NCBI RefSeq assembly: GCF_013389455.1
Contig: NZ_CP058278.1
Location: 2,480,001-2,544,000 of the forward strand
Direction: 5' to 3'
Length of the DNA stretch: 64,000 nucleotides
Source of the DNA: Flavobacterium inviolabile
GTDB taxonomy: Bacteria; Bacteroidota; Bacteroidia; Flavobacteriales; Flavobacteriaceae
The number at the start of each line of letters is the position of its first letter. Position 1 is the first letter of the stretch. The position numbers were made by a program, and so were the translations under genes. Under the pieces are notes generated by a model. That model did no database searches. It saw only the letters and a list, made by a program, of their open reading frames with translations, and was not told where the DNA came from. This document shows, piece after piece, positions 37,274 through 45,397 of this stretch.

Positions 37274-38020
37274 ATGAGAACAACATTCTTAGCGATATTC
37301 ACCTTATTGAGCACCATTGCTTTTTCACAGGAAACGAATAAGAACGACGATAAAGGTCAGCGTCACGGATTGTGGAAAGGAATTTACGACGATACCAAAT
37401 ACCCGCGATATGAAGGAACCTTCGATCACGGAAAGGAAGTGGGCGTGTTTAAATATTTTGACAATACCAAAGCCACGGTTGTTATTGCAACCCGTGATTT
37501 TTCGGCAAATGACGGTTCCAATTATACGGTGTTTTTTGACCAGAAAGGCAATAAAGTCAGTGAAGGAAAAATAGTGGGCAGAGAATATGAAGGAGAATGG
37601 AAATACTACCATAAAGGCGGAAAAGAAATCATGACGCTGGAATACTATTCCAATGGAAAACTAAACGGAACCCGAAAAGCATTTTACCCGAACAAAGCCG
37701 TAGCCGAAGAAATTCAGTATGTAAACGGCGTTAAGCAGGGAATGTATAAAAAATATTCCGATAAAGGAGTGGTAATTGAAGAAACAACCTATGTGAACAA
37801 TCTGTTTGACGGACCTTCTGTTTACCGCAACTCCAAAAATGAAATAATTACCAAAGGACAATTTAAAAAAGGGCAGAAATCCGGAATCTGGAAGTTTTAC
37901 GAAAACAACAAACTGGTTAAAGAAGTAAACGCTGCCAAAATAAACGATGTGACCTTTAAGATCAAGACCGATACGGACGGGAAAAAGAAACCGACCGAGT
38001 TAAAAAGCAAAACCAATTAA
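37274..38020 (+). CDS. Exported YwqK/MORN-like repeat protein
   Basis: A 248-residue protein with a signal peptide (MRTTFLAIFTLLSTIAFSQ). The rest is a series of MORN-2/YwqK-type repeats with the pattern YxxGxxxGxWKxY, for example HGLWKGIYDDTKYPRYEG, YEGEWKYYHKGGKEIM, YSNGKLNGTRKAFYPNK and GQFKKGQKSGIWKFYE. Similar proteins are sometimes called 'YwqK family antitoxin', which is probably an annotation carry-over here as no toxin lies beside it. Presumably periplasmic or surface-exposed; function unknown. A -7 box for mnmA lies just after its stop. Confidence 0.8.
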   Translation: MRTTFLAIFTLLSTIAFSQETNKNDDKGQRHGLWKGIYDDTKYPRYEGTFDHGKEVGVFKYFDNTKATVVIATRDFSANDGSNYTVFFDQKGNKVSEGKIVGREYEGEWKYYHKGGKEIMTLEYYSNGKLNGTRKAFYPNKAVAEEIQYVNGVKQGMYKKYSDKGVVIEETTYVNNLFDGPSVYRNSKNEIITKGQFKKGQKSGIWKFYENNKLVKEVNAAKINDVTFKIKTDTDGKKKPTELKSKTN

Positions 38021-38025
38021 TAATG

Positions 38026-38033
38026 TAATTTTG
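38026..38033 (+). promoter_or_regulatory. -7 box of mnmA
   Basis: TAATTTTG, matching TAnnTTTG, 42 nt before the mnmA ATG and 5 nt after the preceding stop. Confidence 0.5.
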
Positions 38034-38075
38034 CAAAAAAAATAGAAGAATCATAAATATAAGGTATAGAAATAG

Positions 38076-39263
38076 ATGAAACGTGTAGTTGTTGGTCTTT
38101 CCGGTGGAGTGGATTCGAGTGTGGCAGCCTATCTTTTACAGGAACAAGGCTATGAAGTGATAGGACTGTTTATGAAAAACTGGCATGACGATTCGGTTAC
38201 GATTTCGAACGAATGTCCATGGCTGGAAGACAGTAATGATGCGCTTTTAGTGGCTGAAAAATTAGGGATCCCTTTTCAGACAGTAGATTTAAGCGAACAA
38301 TATAAAGAACGTATCGTAGACTATATGTTTAACGAATACGAAAAAGGAAGAACACCCAACCCGGATGTGTTGTGTAACCGTGAAATCAAGTTTGACGTAT
38401 TTATGAAAATAGCGTTAAGCCTTGGTGCCGATTATGTAGCCACAGGGCACTATTGCCGTAAAGGGATTATTGAAAAAGAAGAAGGTAACGTATATCAGTT
38501 ACTGGCCGGAGTAGACGGTAATAAAGACCAGTCGTATTTCCTGTGCCAGTTATCTCAGGAACAATTGGCAAAATCATTATTCCCGATCGGGGAACTGACC
38601 AAGCCCCAGGTTCGGGAAATTGCCGCAAAAATGGAACTGATCACAGCCGAAAAAAAAGATTCGCAAGGACTTTGCTTTATCGGAAAAGTACGCCTGCCGG
38701 AATTTTTACAACAGCAGTTACAGCCTAAAGAAGGCTTGATTTTTGAAGTGGATGCGAATCATGCCGTATATACCCAGACCCAAACCGGTTTTGCCTCTCT
38801 GGAAGAAGAACTGGCGTACCGGGCGAAGAATATCGACTATACTCCGGAAATGGGGAAAATTGTCGGAAAACACCAGGGTGCCCACTATTTTACGATCGGG
38901 CAAAGAAAAGGACTGAATGTAGGAGGAACAAAAGAACCGCTGTTTATTATCGCTACAGATGTAACGACCAATACCATTTACACCGGACAGGGACATAACC
39001 ATCCCGGATTGTTCAAAAGAGCCTTATTTGTTCAAAAACCGGAAGTACACTGGATTCGTGAGGATCTGGCTTTAGCCAATGGCGAAAAAATGGGAGTAAT
39101 GGCGAGAATCCGTTACAGACAGCCATTGCAAAAAGCAACGTTATACCAGTTTGAAGACGGTATGTATGTACTTTTCGAAGAACCGCAATCGGCAATAACA
39201 GAAGGGCAATTTGTTTCATGGCATATTGGAGATGAATTAGTTGGTTCGGGAGTAATTTCTTAA
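38076..39263 (+). CDS. mnmA: tRNA-specific 2-thiouridylase MnmA
   Basis: MnmA thiolates the wobble uridine (s2U34) of Lys, Glu and Gln tRNAs. The PP-loop [12 protein letters not shown] is at residues 7-18, the catalytic cysteines are Cys100 ([12 protein letters not shown]) and Cys200 ([10 protein letters not shown]), and the tRNA-binding part contains [15 protein letters not shown]. The length of 395 residues is slightly above the proteobacterial enzyme, with an insertion around 225-250 that is common in Bacteroidota. The stop is 25 bp before the subtilisin start. Confidence 0.94.
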   Translation: MKRVVVGLSGGVDSSVAAYLLQEQGYEVIGLFMKNWHDDSVTISNECPWLEDSNDALLVAEKLGIPFQTVDLSEQYKERIVDYMFNEYEKGRTPNPDVLCNREIKFDVFMKIALSLGADYVATGHYCRKGIIEKEEGNVYQLLAGVDGNKDQSYFLCQLSQEQLAKSLFPIGELTKPQVREIAAKMELITAEKKDSQGLCFIGKVRLPEFLQQQLQPKEGLIFEVDANHAVYTQTQTGFASLEEELAYRAKNIDYTPEMGKIVGKHQGAHYFTIGQRKGLNVGGTKEPLFIIATDVTTNTIYTGQGHNHPGLFKRALFVQKPEVHWIREDLALANGEKMGVMARIRYRQPLQKATLYQFEDGMYVLFEEPQSAITEGQFVSWHIGDELVGSGVIS

Positions 39264-39288
39264 ATTGCGCTTTCTAATTTGTGAAAGC

Positions 39289-40899
39289 ATGAAAAAAATC
39301 CTCCCGTTTCTATTCGTATTACTGCACACAGTAACATTTTCACAAGAAGATGCCTGGGTTTATTTTAACGATAAGCCCAATGCACAAACCTATTTGAGCA
39401 ACCCTCTTTCCATGCTTTCACAAAGAGCGTTAGACAGGAGAGCTGCTCAAAATATTGCGGTCGACATTCAGGATGTACCCATCCACCAAAACTATATCGA
39501 CCAGATTACAGCCGTTCCCGGAATCAGCGTGATGGCAAAATCCAAATGGATGAATGCCTTACACATCAGAGGAACACAGTCGGTGATTAACGGACTGACA
39601 ACACTTTCCTTTGTTCATCATGTCGATTTTGCCAACAAAACTTTAAATACCAATAAAAATACAAATACTGCCGCTTCCGGATTGTTTAATAAAACGCTGG
39701 ATGTACAGACAAACTTTCCTTATGGTGCTTCCGCAGCACAGATTCAGATGCTCAACGGACATTTACTGCACCAGCAGGATTTTACCGGAACCGGAAAGAT
39801 CATTGCGGTAATGGATGCCGGTTTCCCGGGAGTGGATACCACCGATCCGTTTTTAAGATTAAGAACCAATAACCAGATTAAAGGCGGCTATAATTTCGTG
39901 AACCGAAATGCCAATTTCTATACCGGCTTCCAGCACGGTACGCAGGTATTGTCCAATATGGCTGCTTATGTAGACAATCAGTTGGTGGGCACTGCACCGG
40001 ATGCTTCCTATTATTTATTTGTTACGGAAGACATCAACAGCGAAAGTCCGTTAGAAGAAAGCCTTTGGGTAGAAGCTGCCGAAACTGCCGACAGCCTGGG
40101 TGTTGATGTGATCAACTCTTCACTGGGCTATAACCTGTTTACCAATGCGGCCTATAACCATACCTATCAGGATATGGACGGGAATACCACCTTTATAACC
40201 AGAGGCGCTAATATCGCGTTTACCCGGGGGATGATTGTAGTGGTTTCCGCCGGAAATGAAGGTGCCAAACCGTGGAAATTTATAACGGCTCCTGCAGATG
40301 CTACCAATGTTCTGACGGTAGGAGCGGTGAGCGCTTCAGAAGTCAGAGCCGGATTTAGTTCACAGGGACCAACAGCCGACGGAAGGATCAAACCGGATGT
40401 AATGGCAATGGGTGCTGCTTCGGTTGTTACAACACAAACCGGAGAAATAGGCTATAATAACGGGACTTCTTTTTCGGCACCCACATTAGCCGGACTGGTA
40501 GCGTGCTTATGGCAGGCATTACCGAATAAAACAAATGCTCAGCTGGTGCAGATCATAAAAGAATCGGCAGACCGCTATACCAATCCGGATAACTTTTACG
40601 GATACGGAATACCGGATTTCCAACAGGCCTTAAATACAGCCTTATCGACCGCTTCGTTTGCAGTAAACGGCTTTAACCTTTATCCCAACCCAACAGCGGG
40701 AACGATAACCATTACGTCACCAGACAACACCGTTGCCCGTTTTGTGCTATACAACAGCCTGGGTCAGGAAATCATGAAAAAAAATATCAGCAGCCTTCAG
40801 GAAGAAACCATTTCCCTGGAATCGTTTACTTCCGGAATTTATTGCTACACCATTGTTTCGGGTGAAGCCACCTTTTCAGGAAAACTAATCAAAAAATAG
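39289..40899 (+). CDS. Subtilisin-like (S8) serine protease with type IX secretion C-terminal domain
   Basis: About 536 residues from the ATG at 39289, which directly gives a signal peptide (MKKILPFLFVLLHTVTFSQ); the frame extends 8 codons further up without a signal. The S8 triad is complete: Asp176 (VMDAGFP), His216 (FQHGTQV), Ser394 (NGTSFSAP), with the oxyanion Asn in SAGNEG. A propeptide-like region precedes the catalytic domain. The last ~75 residues (FNLYPNPTAGTITI to GKLIKK) form a type-A T9SS sorting domain, so the enzyme is secreted or anchored at the cell surface. T9SS is specific to Bacteroidota. Confidence 0.92.
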   Translation: MKKILPFLFVLLHTVTFSQEDAWVYFNDKPNAQTYLSNPLSMLSQRALDRRAAQNIAVDIQDVPIHQNYIDQITAVPGISVMAKSKWMNALHIRGTQSVINGLTTLSFVHHVDFANKTLNTNKNTNTAASGLFNKTLDVQTNFPYGASAAQIQMLNGHLLHQQDFTGTGKIIAVMDAGFPGVDTTDPFLRLRTNNQIKGGYNFVNRNANFYTGFQHGTQVLSNMAAYVDNQLVGTAPDASYYLFVTEDINSESPLEESLWVEAAETADSLGVDVINSSLGYNLFTNAAYNHTYQDMDGNTTFITRGANIAFTRGMIVVVSAGNEGAKPWKFITAPADATNVLTVGAVSASEVRAGFSSQGPTADGRIKPDVMAMGAASVVTTQTGEIGYNNGTSFSAPTLAGLVACLWQALPNKTNAQLVQIIKESADRYTNPDNFYGYGIPDFQQALNTALSTASFAVNGFNLYPNPTAGTITITSPDNTVARFVLYNSLGQEIMKKNISSLQEETISLESFTSGIYCYTIVSGEATFSGKLIKK

Positions 40900-40912
40900 T
40901 ATATCTAACAGC

Positions 40913-41851
40913 ATGAACAGAATCACAAAACTTTTCAATATCCAATACCCGATAATTCAGGGTGGGATGATATGGAATAGCGGATATAAATTAGCAAGTG
41001 CCGTAAGTAACGCCGGCGGACTGGGTTTAATCGGAGCCGGATCGATGTATCCGGAAGTACTGCGCGAGCACATTCAGAAATGTAAAAAAGCAACAGATAA
41101 ACCTTTTGGAATAAACGTTCCGATGCTGTATCCCAACATTGAAGAAATAATGAACATTATTGTCGAAGAAGGCGTAAAGATCGTTTTTACCTCAGCCGGA
41201 AATCCGAAAACATGGACCGCTTTTCTAAAAGAAAAAGGCATTACGGTTGTACACGTGGTGAGCAGTTCCAAATTTGCCTTAAAAGCACAGGAAGCAGGAG
41301 TGGATGCTGTTGTAGCCGAAGGCTTTGAAGCAGGAGGACACAACGGAAGAGAAGAAACCACAACGCTAACGCTGATCCCGATGGTAAAGGAACAAATCAA
41401 TATTCCTTTAATCGCTGCCGGTGGTATCGCTACCGGAAGAGGAATGCTGGCGGCAATGGTTTTAGGTGCCGACGGTGTACAGATGGGATCCCGTTTTGCA
41501 GCATCGGAAGAAAGCTCGTCACACGAAAACTTCAAGCAAACGATCTTAAATGTAAAAGAAGGCGATACCCATTTAACACTGAAAGAACTGGCGCCGGTTC
41601 GTTTGATAAAAAACAAATTTTATGAAGACGTACAAACATTATATACCAAATGCCCGACGCCGGAAGAGCTGAAAGAACTCTTAGGCAGAGCCCGTGCAAA
41701 ACGCGGAATGTTTGAAGGTGATTTGGTGGAAGGAGAACTGGAGATCGGTCAGATAGCCGGATTGATCCACGACATACAACCCGTTTCGGTAATTGTAGCC
41801 AATGTTATCGCAGAATTTGAAAAAGCAAAACAGGAAGCCGCAACTTTCTGA
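40913..41851 (+). CDS. Nitronate monooxygenase / 2-nitropropane dioxygenase family FMN enzyme
   Basis: A 312-residue TIM-barrel flavoprotein. It starts ITKLFNIQYPIIQGGM, has a phosphate-binding region IPLIAAGGIATGRGMLAAMVLGADGVQMGSRF and the block VVAEGFEAGGHNGR with the catalytic His of the class (GGH). The family includes nitronate monooxygenases and the FabK-type enoyl-ACP reductases, which share this sequence pattern; which of these applies here cannot be decided. It follows the subtilisin gene by 13 bp but is probably unrelated in function. A terminator follows. Confidence 0.82.
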   Translation: MNRITKLFNIQYPIIQGGMIWNSGYKLASAVSNAGGLGLIGAGSMYPEVLREHIQKCKKATDKPFGINVPMLYPNIEEIMNIIVEEGVKIVFTSAGNPKTWTAFLKEKGITVVHVVSSSKFALKAQEAGVDAVVAEGFEAGGHNGREETTTLTLIPMVKEQINIPLIAAGGIATGRGMLAAMVLGADGVQMGSRFAASEESSSHENFKQTILNVKEGDTHLTLKELAPVRLIKNKFYEDVQTLYTKCPTPEELKELLGRARAKRGMFEGDLVEGELEIGQIAGLIHDIQPVSVIVANVIAEFEKAKQEAATF

Positions 41852-41857
41852 TAAAAC

Positions 41858-41888
41858 AAAAAACCGGCCTGTTGCCGGTTTTTTTTAT
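41858..41888. terminator. Bidirectional terminator between nitronate monooxygenase and Crp/Fnr genes
   Basis: AAAAAACCGGC / GCCGGTTTTTTTT stem with loop CTGTT (arms about 41862-41868 and 41874-41880), A-rich and T-rich flanks on both sides, between the two convergent genes. Confidence 0.88.
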
Positions 41889-41906
41889 ATACAATATAAT
41901 AGGTTA

Positions 41907-42587
41907 CTATTCGGCCATTTTGCGCAGCTGATTCTTGTTTTTGATGCTGATTTTCTTTCCGGTCAGTTCAATTAACCCGGATTTATTGAAATCAGACAGC
42001 AAACGAATACAACTTTCGGTAGCGGTACCGATAATACTGCTCAACTCCTCACGCGAAAGCTGAATTTTTAAGGTGCCATCTGCATTAGTGCCAAAAGTAT
42101 CGCTCAGATACAGTAAGGTCTCGGCAAGGCGTTCTTTTACATTTTTCTGCGCCATAGACACCATGTGGTCATCGGCTTCTTTTAAATCACCGCAAATCGT
42201 TTTCATCACATTCATGGAAAACTGATTGTTGTTGTTAAAAAAAGAAAGGATCTCGGTTTTGGGAATAAAACAAACCTGCATGTCTTCCAATGCAATAGCG
42301 CTCAGGTTTGCCGGTTCATCACTAATCATAGAGCGTTGCCCTAAAAGCTCACCCGGTTTCACCAGTTTTACGATCTGGTCTTTACCGTTCTGGCTGAGTT
42401 TGGATAACTTACAAACACCATCTTTGACACAATAGATACCATTGGTAACATCACCTTCTTCAAAAATGGGTTCCCCTTTTTTAATAATATAAGACGTTTT
42501 ACAGCTGGCAATCTTTAAAAGCTCCTCTTTACTTAAAGCTTTTAAAGAGCTAAACTCTCTAACGATACATTGTTCACATTTCCCCAT
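41907..42587 (-). CDS. Crp/Fnr family transcriptional regulator, probable low-oxygen regulator
   Basis: A 226-residue protein with a cyclic-nucleotide-binding-like beta-roll (IIKKGEPIFEEGD through CFIPKTEIL) and a C-terminal winged helix (LSREELSSIIGTATESCIRLLSDFNKSGLIEL), whose recognition helix is in the TATESCIRLL segment (E..xR pattern as in Fnr). The N-terminus has CEQC and a further Cys29, which may hold an iron-sulfur cluster, but the spacing is not that of E. coli Fnr. Two ATGs compete; AAGGAGA sits directly at the first (42593) and 7 nt from the second (42587), so the latter is chosen. It diverges from ccoI, and three near-identical palindromes before ccoI, ccoS and hemN are its likely operators. 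Confidence 0.88.
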   Translation of the reverse strand: MGKCEQCIVREFSSLKALSKEELLKIASCKTSYIIKKGEPIFEEGDVTNGIYCVKDGVCKLSKLSQNGKDQIVKLVKPGELLGQRSMISDEPANLSAIALEDMQVCFIPKTEILSFFNNNNQFSMNVMKTICGDLKEADDHMVSMAQKNVKERLAETLLYLSDTFGTNADGTLKIQLSREELSSIIGTATESCIRLLSDFNKSGLIELTGKKISIKNKNQLRKMAE

Positions 42588-42613
42588 ATACATTCTCCTT
42601 AAAATGGTTCATA

Positions 42614-42621
42614 CAAATATA
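42614..42621 (-). promoter_or_regulatory. -7 box of the Crp/Fnr gene
   Basis: TATATTTG on the minus strand, 26 nt before the ATG at 42587. The operator palindrome (42629-42644) is centred only 15.5 bp upstream of its first base, in the spacer between the -33 and -7 positions, so binding there should block this promoter. Confidence 0.6.
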
Positions 42622-42628
42622 CCAAAAG

Positions 42629-42644
42629 TATGACAAATATCATA
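42629..42644. promoter_or_regulatory. Fnr-type operator, copy 1 (ccoI / crp divergent region)
   Basis: TATGAC-AAAT-ATCATA, palindromic except at one position of the core. The core differs by one base from the operator cores before ccoS and hemN. Its centre at 42636.5 is 29.5 bp upstream of the first base (42666) of the ccoI -7-like box. Confidence 0.7.
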
Positions 42645-42665
42645 TTTTATTGCTACCCTAATTAC

Positions 42666-42673
42666 AACCTTTG
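42666..42673 (+). promoter_or_regulatory. -7-like box of ccoI
   Basis: AACCTTTG, one mismatch to TAnnTTTG, ending 11 nt before the ATG at 42685. It lies at the same distance from the operator as the perfect boxes of ccoS and hemN, which is the main reason to believe it. Confidence 0.5.
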
Positions 42674-42684
42674 TCTCAGGTAAA

Positions 42685-45072
42685 ATGAGCAAATTTATGG
42701 ATACGCAAAATTGTTTCCATTGTGGTAATGATATTATAAAAGCAGAAGAAATCATTTTTGATGATAAATCTTTTTGTTGTCTGGGATGTAAAACCGTTTA
42801 CGAGATTTTCAGCCAGAACGACCTGACCTGCTATTATGATTTCGAAAAGGCGCCCGGAGCGACACCACAAGACATAAAAGGGAAATATGATTTTTTAGAA
42901 AATGAAAGTATTGTAACCAAACTTCTGGAGTTTGAAGAAAACACAATACATATCGCTTCGTTGTATATTCCCCACATACACTGTAGTTCGTGTATCTGGA
43001 TCTTAGAGAATCTGCAAAAACTTCAAAAAGGGATCAGCCTGTCGCAGGTGAACTTTTCGCAGAAGAAAGTCAGAATCACGTATGATCCGCAACAAACGAA
43101 TCTTAAAGAAATAGTCCTTTTGTTAAGTTCAATAGGCTATGAACCGTATATAAGCCTGGAAAATTATGAAGGTGTCAGGAAAACGGTGGACAGGAGCTTA
43201 ATTTACAAAATAGGGGTAGCATTTTTTTGCTTTGGAAATATAATGCTCCTGTCTTTTCCTGAATACTTTGAAGTAGGCGAGTACTGGATAGACCAGTACA
43301 AAGACTTTTTCAGATGGCTGATTTTCGGACTGTCATTACCGGCTTTCTTTTATTCCGGATGGGGCTATTATATATCCGCCTGGAAAAGCATTAAATCCAG
43401 AATGCTCAGTATTGACATCCCGATTGCTTTGGGGATTATCGTAATGTTCGTGAGAAGTACGGTCGATATTGTTTTCGACTACGGCCAGGGATTTTTCGAC
43501 AGCATGTGCGGACTGATTTTCTTCATGCTTTTAGGGAAACTGTTCCAGCAAAAAACCTACAACTTCCTTTCGTTCGAAAGGGATTATAAATCCTATTTCC
43601 CGATTGCGGTAACCAAAATCAATACAGACGGTTCGGAAGAAGCAACCCAGGTTTATGAAATCAAAAAAGGCGACCGCCTGCTGATCCGGAACCAGGAATT
43701 AATTCCGGTTGACGGTATTTTAATATCCGGGAAGGCCTATATTGATTATAGTTTTGTGACCGGTGAGGAAATCCCGATTGAAAAGAAATCTGGAGATAAA
43801 ATTTTTGCCGGCGGAAAACAGATCGGAAGGGTTATCGAAATGGAAGTGCTCTATACGGTTTCCCAAAGTTACCTGACACAGTTGTGGAGCAATGATGTGT
43901 TCCAGAAAAAAGCCGATTTAAAATACAAAACCATTACCGATACGGTGAGCCGTTATTTTACACCGGCGCTGTTATTGCTGGCTTTCCTTTCCTTTGGTTA
44001 CTGGATATTCATAGATGTCAACACCGCTTTTAATGTTTTCACAGCCATACTGATTGTTGCCTGCCCGTGTGCGCTGGCACTGACGGCTCCGTTTACCTTA
44101 GGGAATGTACTCCGGATAATGGGGAATAAAAAACTCTACTTAAAAAATGCAACGGTGATCGAGCAGATGGCAAAAGTGGACACGATAGTGTTCGATAAAA
44201 CCGGAACCATTACCTCCAATAAAAAGTCCTCGATAGCCTATACCGGACAGTCATTGAATGAAAAAGAAATCATGCTGATCAAAAATGTACTGCGTGGTTC
44301 CAATCACCCGCTAAGCAGAAGGCTGTATGATTTTTTACCCGATGCAGAAAGAGTGGTTGTTTCCGATTTTGAAGAAATTACCGGAAAAGGCATACAGGCA
44401 ACAATAAAAGAAGCGGCAATAAAGATCGGTTCGGCTTCCTTCGTTGGAAAACAGGAAGAGAACGAAGTAAAACAAACGTCGGTAAATATCAGTATTGATG
44501 GTATTTATAAAGGAAAATTCACCTTTGACAACCAATACCGGGACGGATTGGAACAACTGTTCCGCAAGCTGAATAAAACCTATAAGATCAAGGTACTTTC
44601 CGGAGATAATGAAGGAGAAAAAGAAACGCTCGCGGGATTACTGCCCAAAAATACGGAACTGATTTTTAACCAGAAACCGGAACAGAAACTGGCCTTCATC
44701 AAAACCTTGCAGGACAAAGGCGGAAATGTCATGATGATCGGTGACGGATTGAATGATGCCGGAGCCCTGGCGCAGAGTAATGTCGGGATCTCCATTTCAG
44801 AAAATGTGAATGTCTTTTCACCCGCCTGCGACGGTATTCTCGATGCCGGGCAGTTCTCTAAGATAGGCTACTTCCTGAACTATTCCAAAAACGCCATGAA
44901 AACCATTATGATGAGCTTTGGCTTGTCCTTATTGTACAATGTGGTCGGGCTGAGTTTTGCTGTAACCGGGAACCTGTCGCCGCTGGTTGCTGCCATTATC
45001 ATGCCATTAAGCACCATTACCATCGTAAGCTTTGTGACCGTTATGAGTAATCTGTACTCCCGGAAAGCATAA
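42685..45072 (+). CDS. ccoI: Heavy-metal P-type ATPase CcoI/FixI for cbb3 oxidase assembly
   Basis: A 795-residue P1B ATPase. Unlike CopA it begins with a cysteine-rich N-terminal region (CFHCG, SFCCLGC) followed by an HMA-like domain with HCSSC near residue 99-104. The transmembrane CPC motif (ACPCALAL, ~458) and phosphorylation motif DKTGT (~503) are intact, and the hinge GDGLNDAGALA is present. CcoI is reported to export copper to the cbb3 oxidase assembly pathway, and the ccoS-NO-Q-P-G genes follow directly. ATG at 42685 is used; another at 42697 is possible. Confidence 0.93.
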   Translation: MSKFMDTQNCFHCGNDIIKAEEIIFDDKSFCCLGCKTVYEIFSQNDLTCYYDFEKAPGATPQDIKGKYDFLENESIVTKLLEFEENTIHIASLYIPHIHCSSCIWILENLQKLQKGISLSQVNFSQKKVRITYDPQQTNLKEIVLLLSSIGYEPYISLENYEGVRKTVDRSLIYKIGVAFFCFGNIMLLSFPEYFEVGEYWIDQYKDFFRWLIFGLSLPAFFYSGWGYYISAWKSIKSRMLSIDIPIALGIIVMFVRSTVDIVFDYGQGFFDSMCGLIFFMLLGKLFQQKTYNFLSFERDYKSYFPIAVTKINTDGSEEATQVYEIKKGDRLLIRNQELIPVDGILISGKAYIDYSFVTGEEIPIEKKSGDKIFAGGKQIGRVIEMEVLYTVSQSYLTQLWSNDVFQKKADLKYKTITDTVSRYFTPALLLLAFLSFGYWIFIDVNTAFNVFTAILIVACPCALALTAPFTLGNVLRIMGNKKLYLKNATVIEQMAKVDTIVFDKTGTITSNKKSSIAYTGQSLNEKEIMLIKNVLRGSNHPLSRRLYDFLPDAERVVVSDFEEITGKGIQATIKEAAIKIGSASFVGKQEENEVKQTSVNISIDGIYKGKFTFDNQYRDGLEQLFRKLNKTYKIKVLSGDNEGEKETLAGLLPKNTELIFNQKPEQKLAFIKTLQDKGGNVMMIGDGLNDAGALAQSNVGISISENVNVFSPACDGILDAGQFSKIGYFLNYSKNAMKTIMMSFGLSLLYNVVGLSFAVTGNLSPLVAAIIMPLSTITIVSFVTVMSNLYSRKA

Positions 45073-45139
45073 TAGTTTTTGAGGAATAGAGTAAGGTGTT
45101 GGTTTATAGTGTTTTGGTAGAATCGAAATAAATAAGAAG

Positions 45140-45155
45140 TATGATAAATATCATA
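45140..45155. promoter_or_regulatory. Fnr-type operator, copy 2 (ccoS)
   Basis: TATGAT-AAAT-ATCATA with perfect 6-bp arms. The centre (45147.5) is 29.5 bp before the first base of the ccoS -7 box. The core ATGATAAATATCAT equals the hemN site read on the minus strand. Confidence 0.78.
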
Positions 45156-45176
45156 TTTTTTGAAAAACGGGTAAAG

Positions 45177-45184
45177 TAATTTTG
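45177..45184 (+). promoter_or_regulatory. -7 box of the ccoS-NOQPG-fixH operon
   Basis: TAATTTTG, a perfect TAnnTTTG match, 19 nt before the ccoS ATG. With the operator about 43 bp upstream of the expected start, this is a class-II activator arrangement, and no -33 element is needed. Confidence 0.7.
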
Positions 45185-45203
45185 TTTAACACAATTTTAA
45201 GGT

Positions 45204-45395
45204 ATGAGTGTCATTTATATATTAATCTCCATCAGTATTATCGTTGCTGCGGTCTTTTTGTATGCTTTTATTAAAGCGGTACGAAGCGGGCAATTTGACG
45301 ACGATTACACGCCATCGGTAAGAATGCTCTTTGATGATGAGCTTGCGAAGAAAAAAAAGAATAAAACAGAAACAAAAATAGAAAAACAGAACTAA
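45204..45395 (+). CDS. ccoS: cbb3-type cytochrome oxidase assembly protein CcoS
   Basis: A 63-residue protein with one N-terminal transmembrane segment (VIYILISISIIVAAVFLYAFI) followed by the conserved GQFDDDYTPSVRMLFDDE segment. The family is small, and this matches it in length and pattern. CcoS is needed for cofactor insertion into the cbb3 oxidase. The ATG follows an AAGG sequence, and ccoN starts 2 bp after its stop. Confidence 0.88.
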   Translation: MSVIYILISISIIVAAVFLYAFIKAVRSGQFDDDYTPSVRMLFDDELAKKKKNKTETKIEKQN

Positions 45396-45397
45396 TT

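Noticed and set aside
37274..38020. Antitoxin of a toxin-antitoxin pair (YwqK label)
   Set aside because: It has a signal peptide and MORN-like repeats, and no toxin gene is adjacent; the label is likely inherited annotation.
41074..41616. 180-codon frame antisense to the nitronate monooxygenase gene
   Set aside because: Low-complexity antisense translation without motifs; the sense gene is a clear family member.
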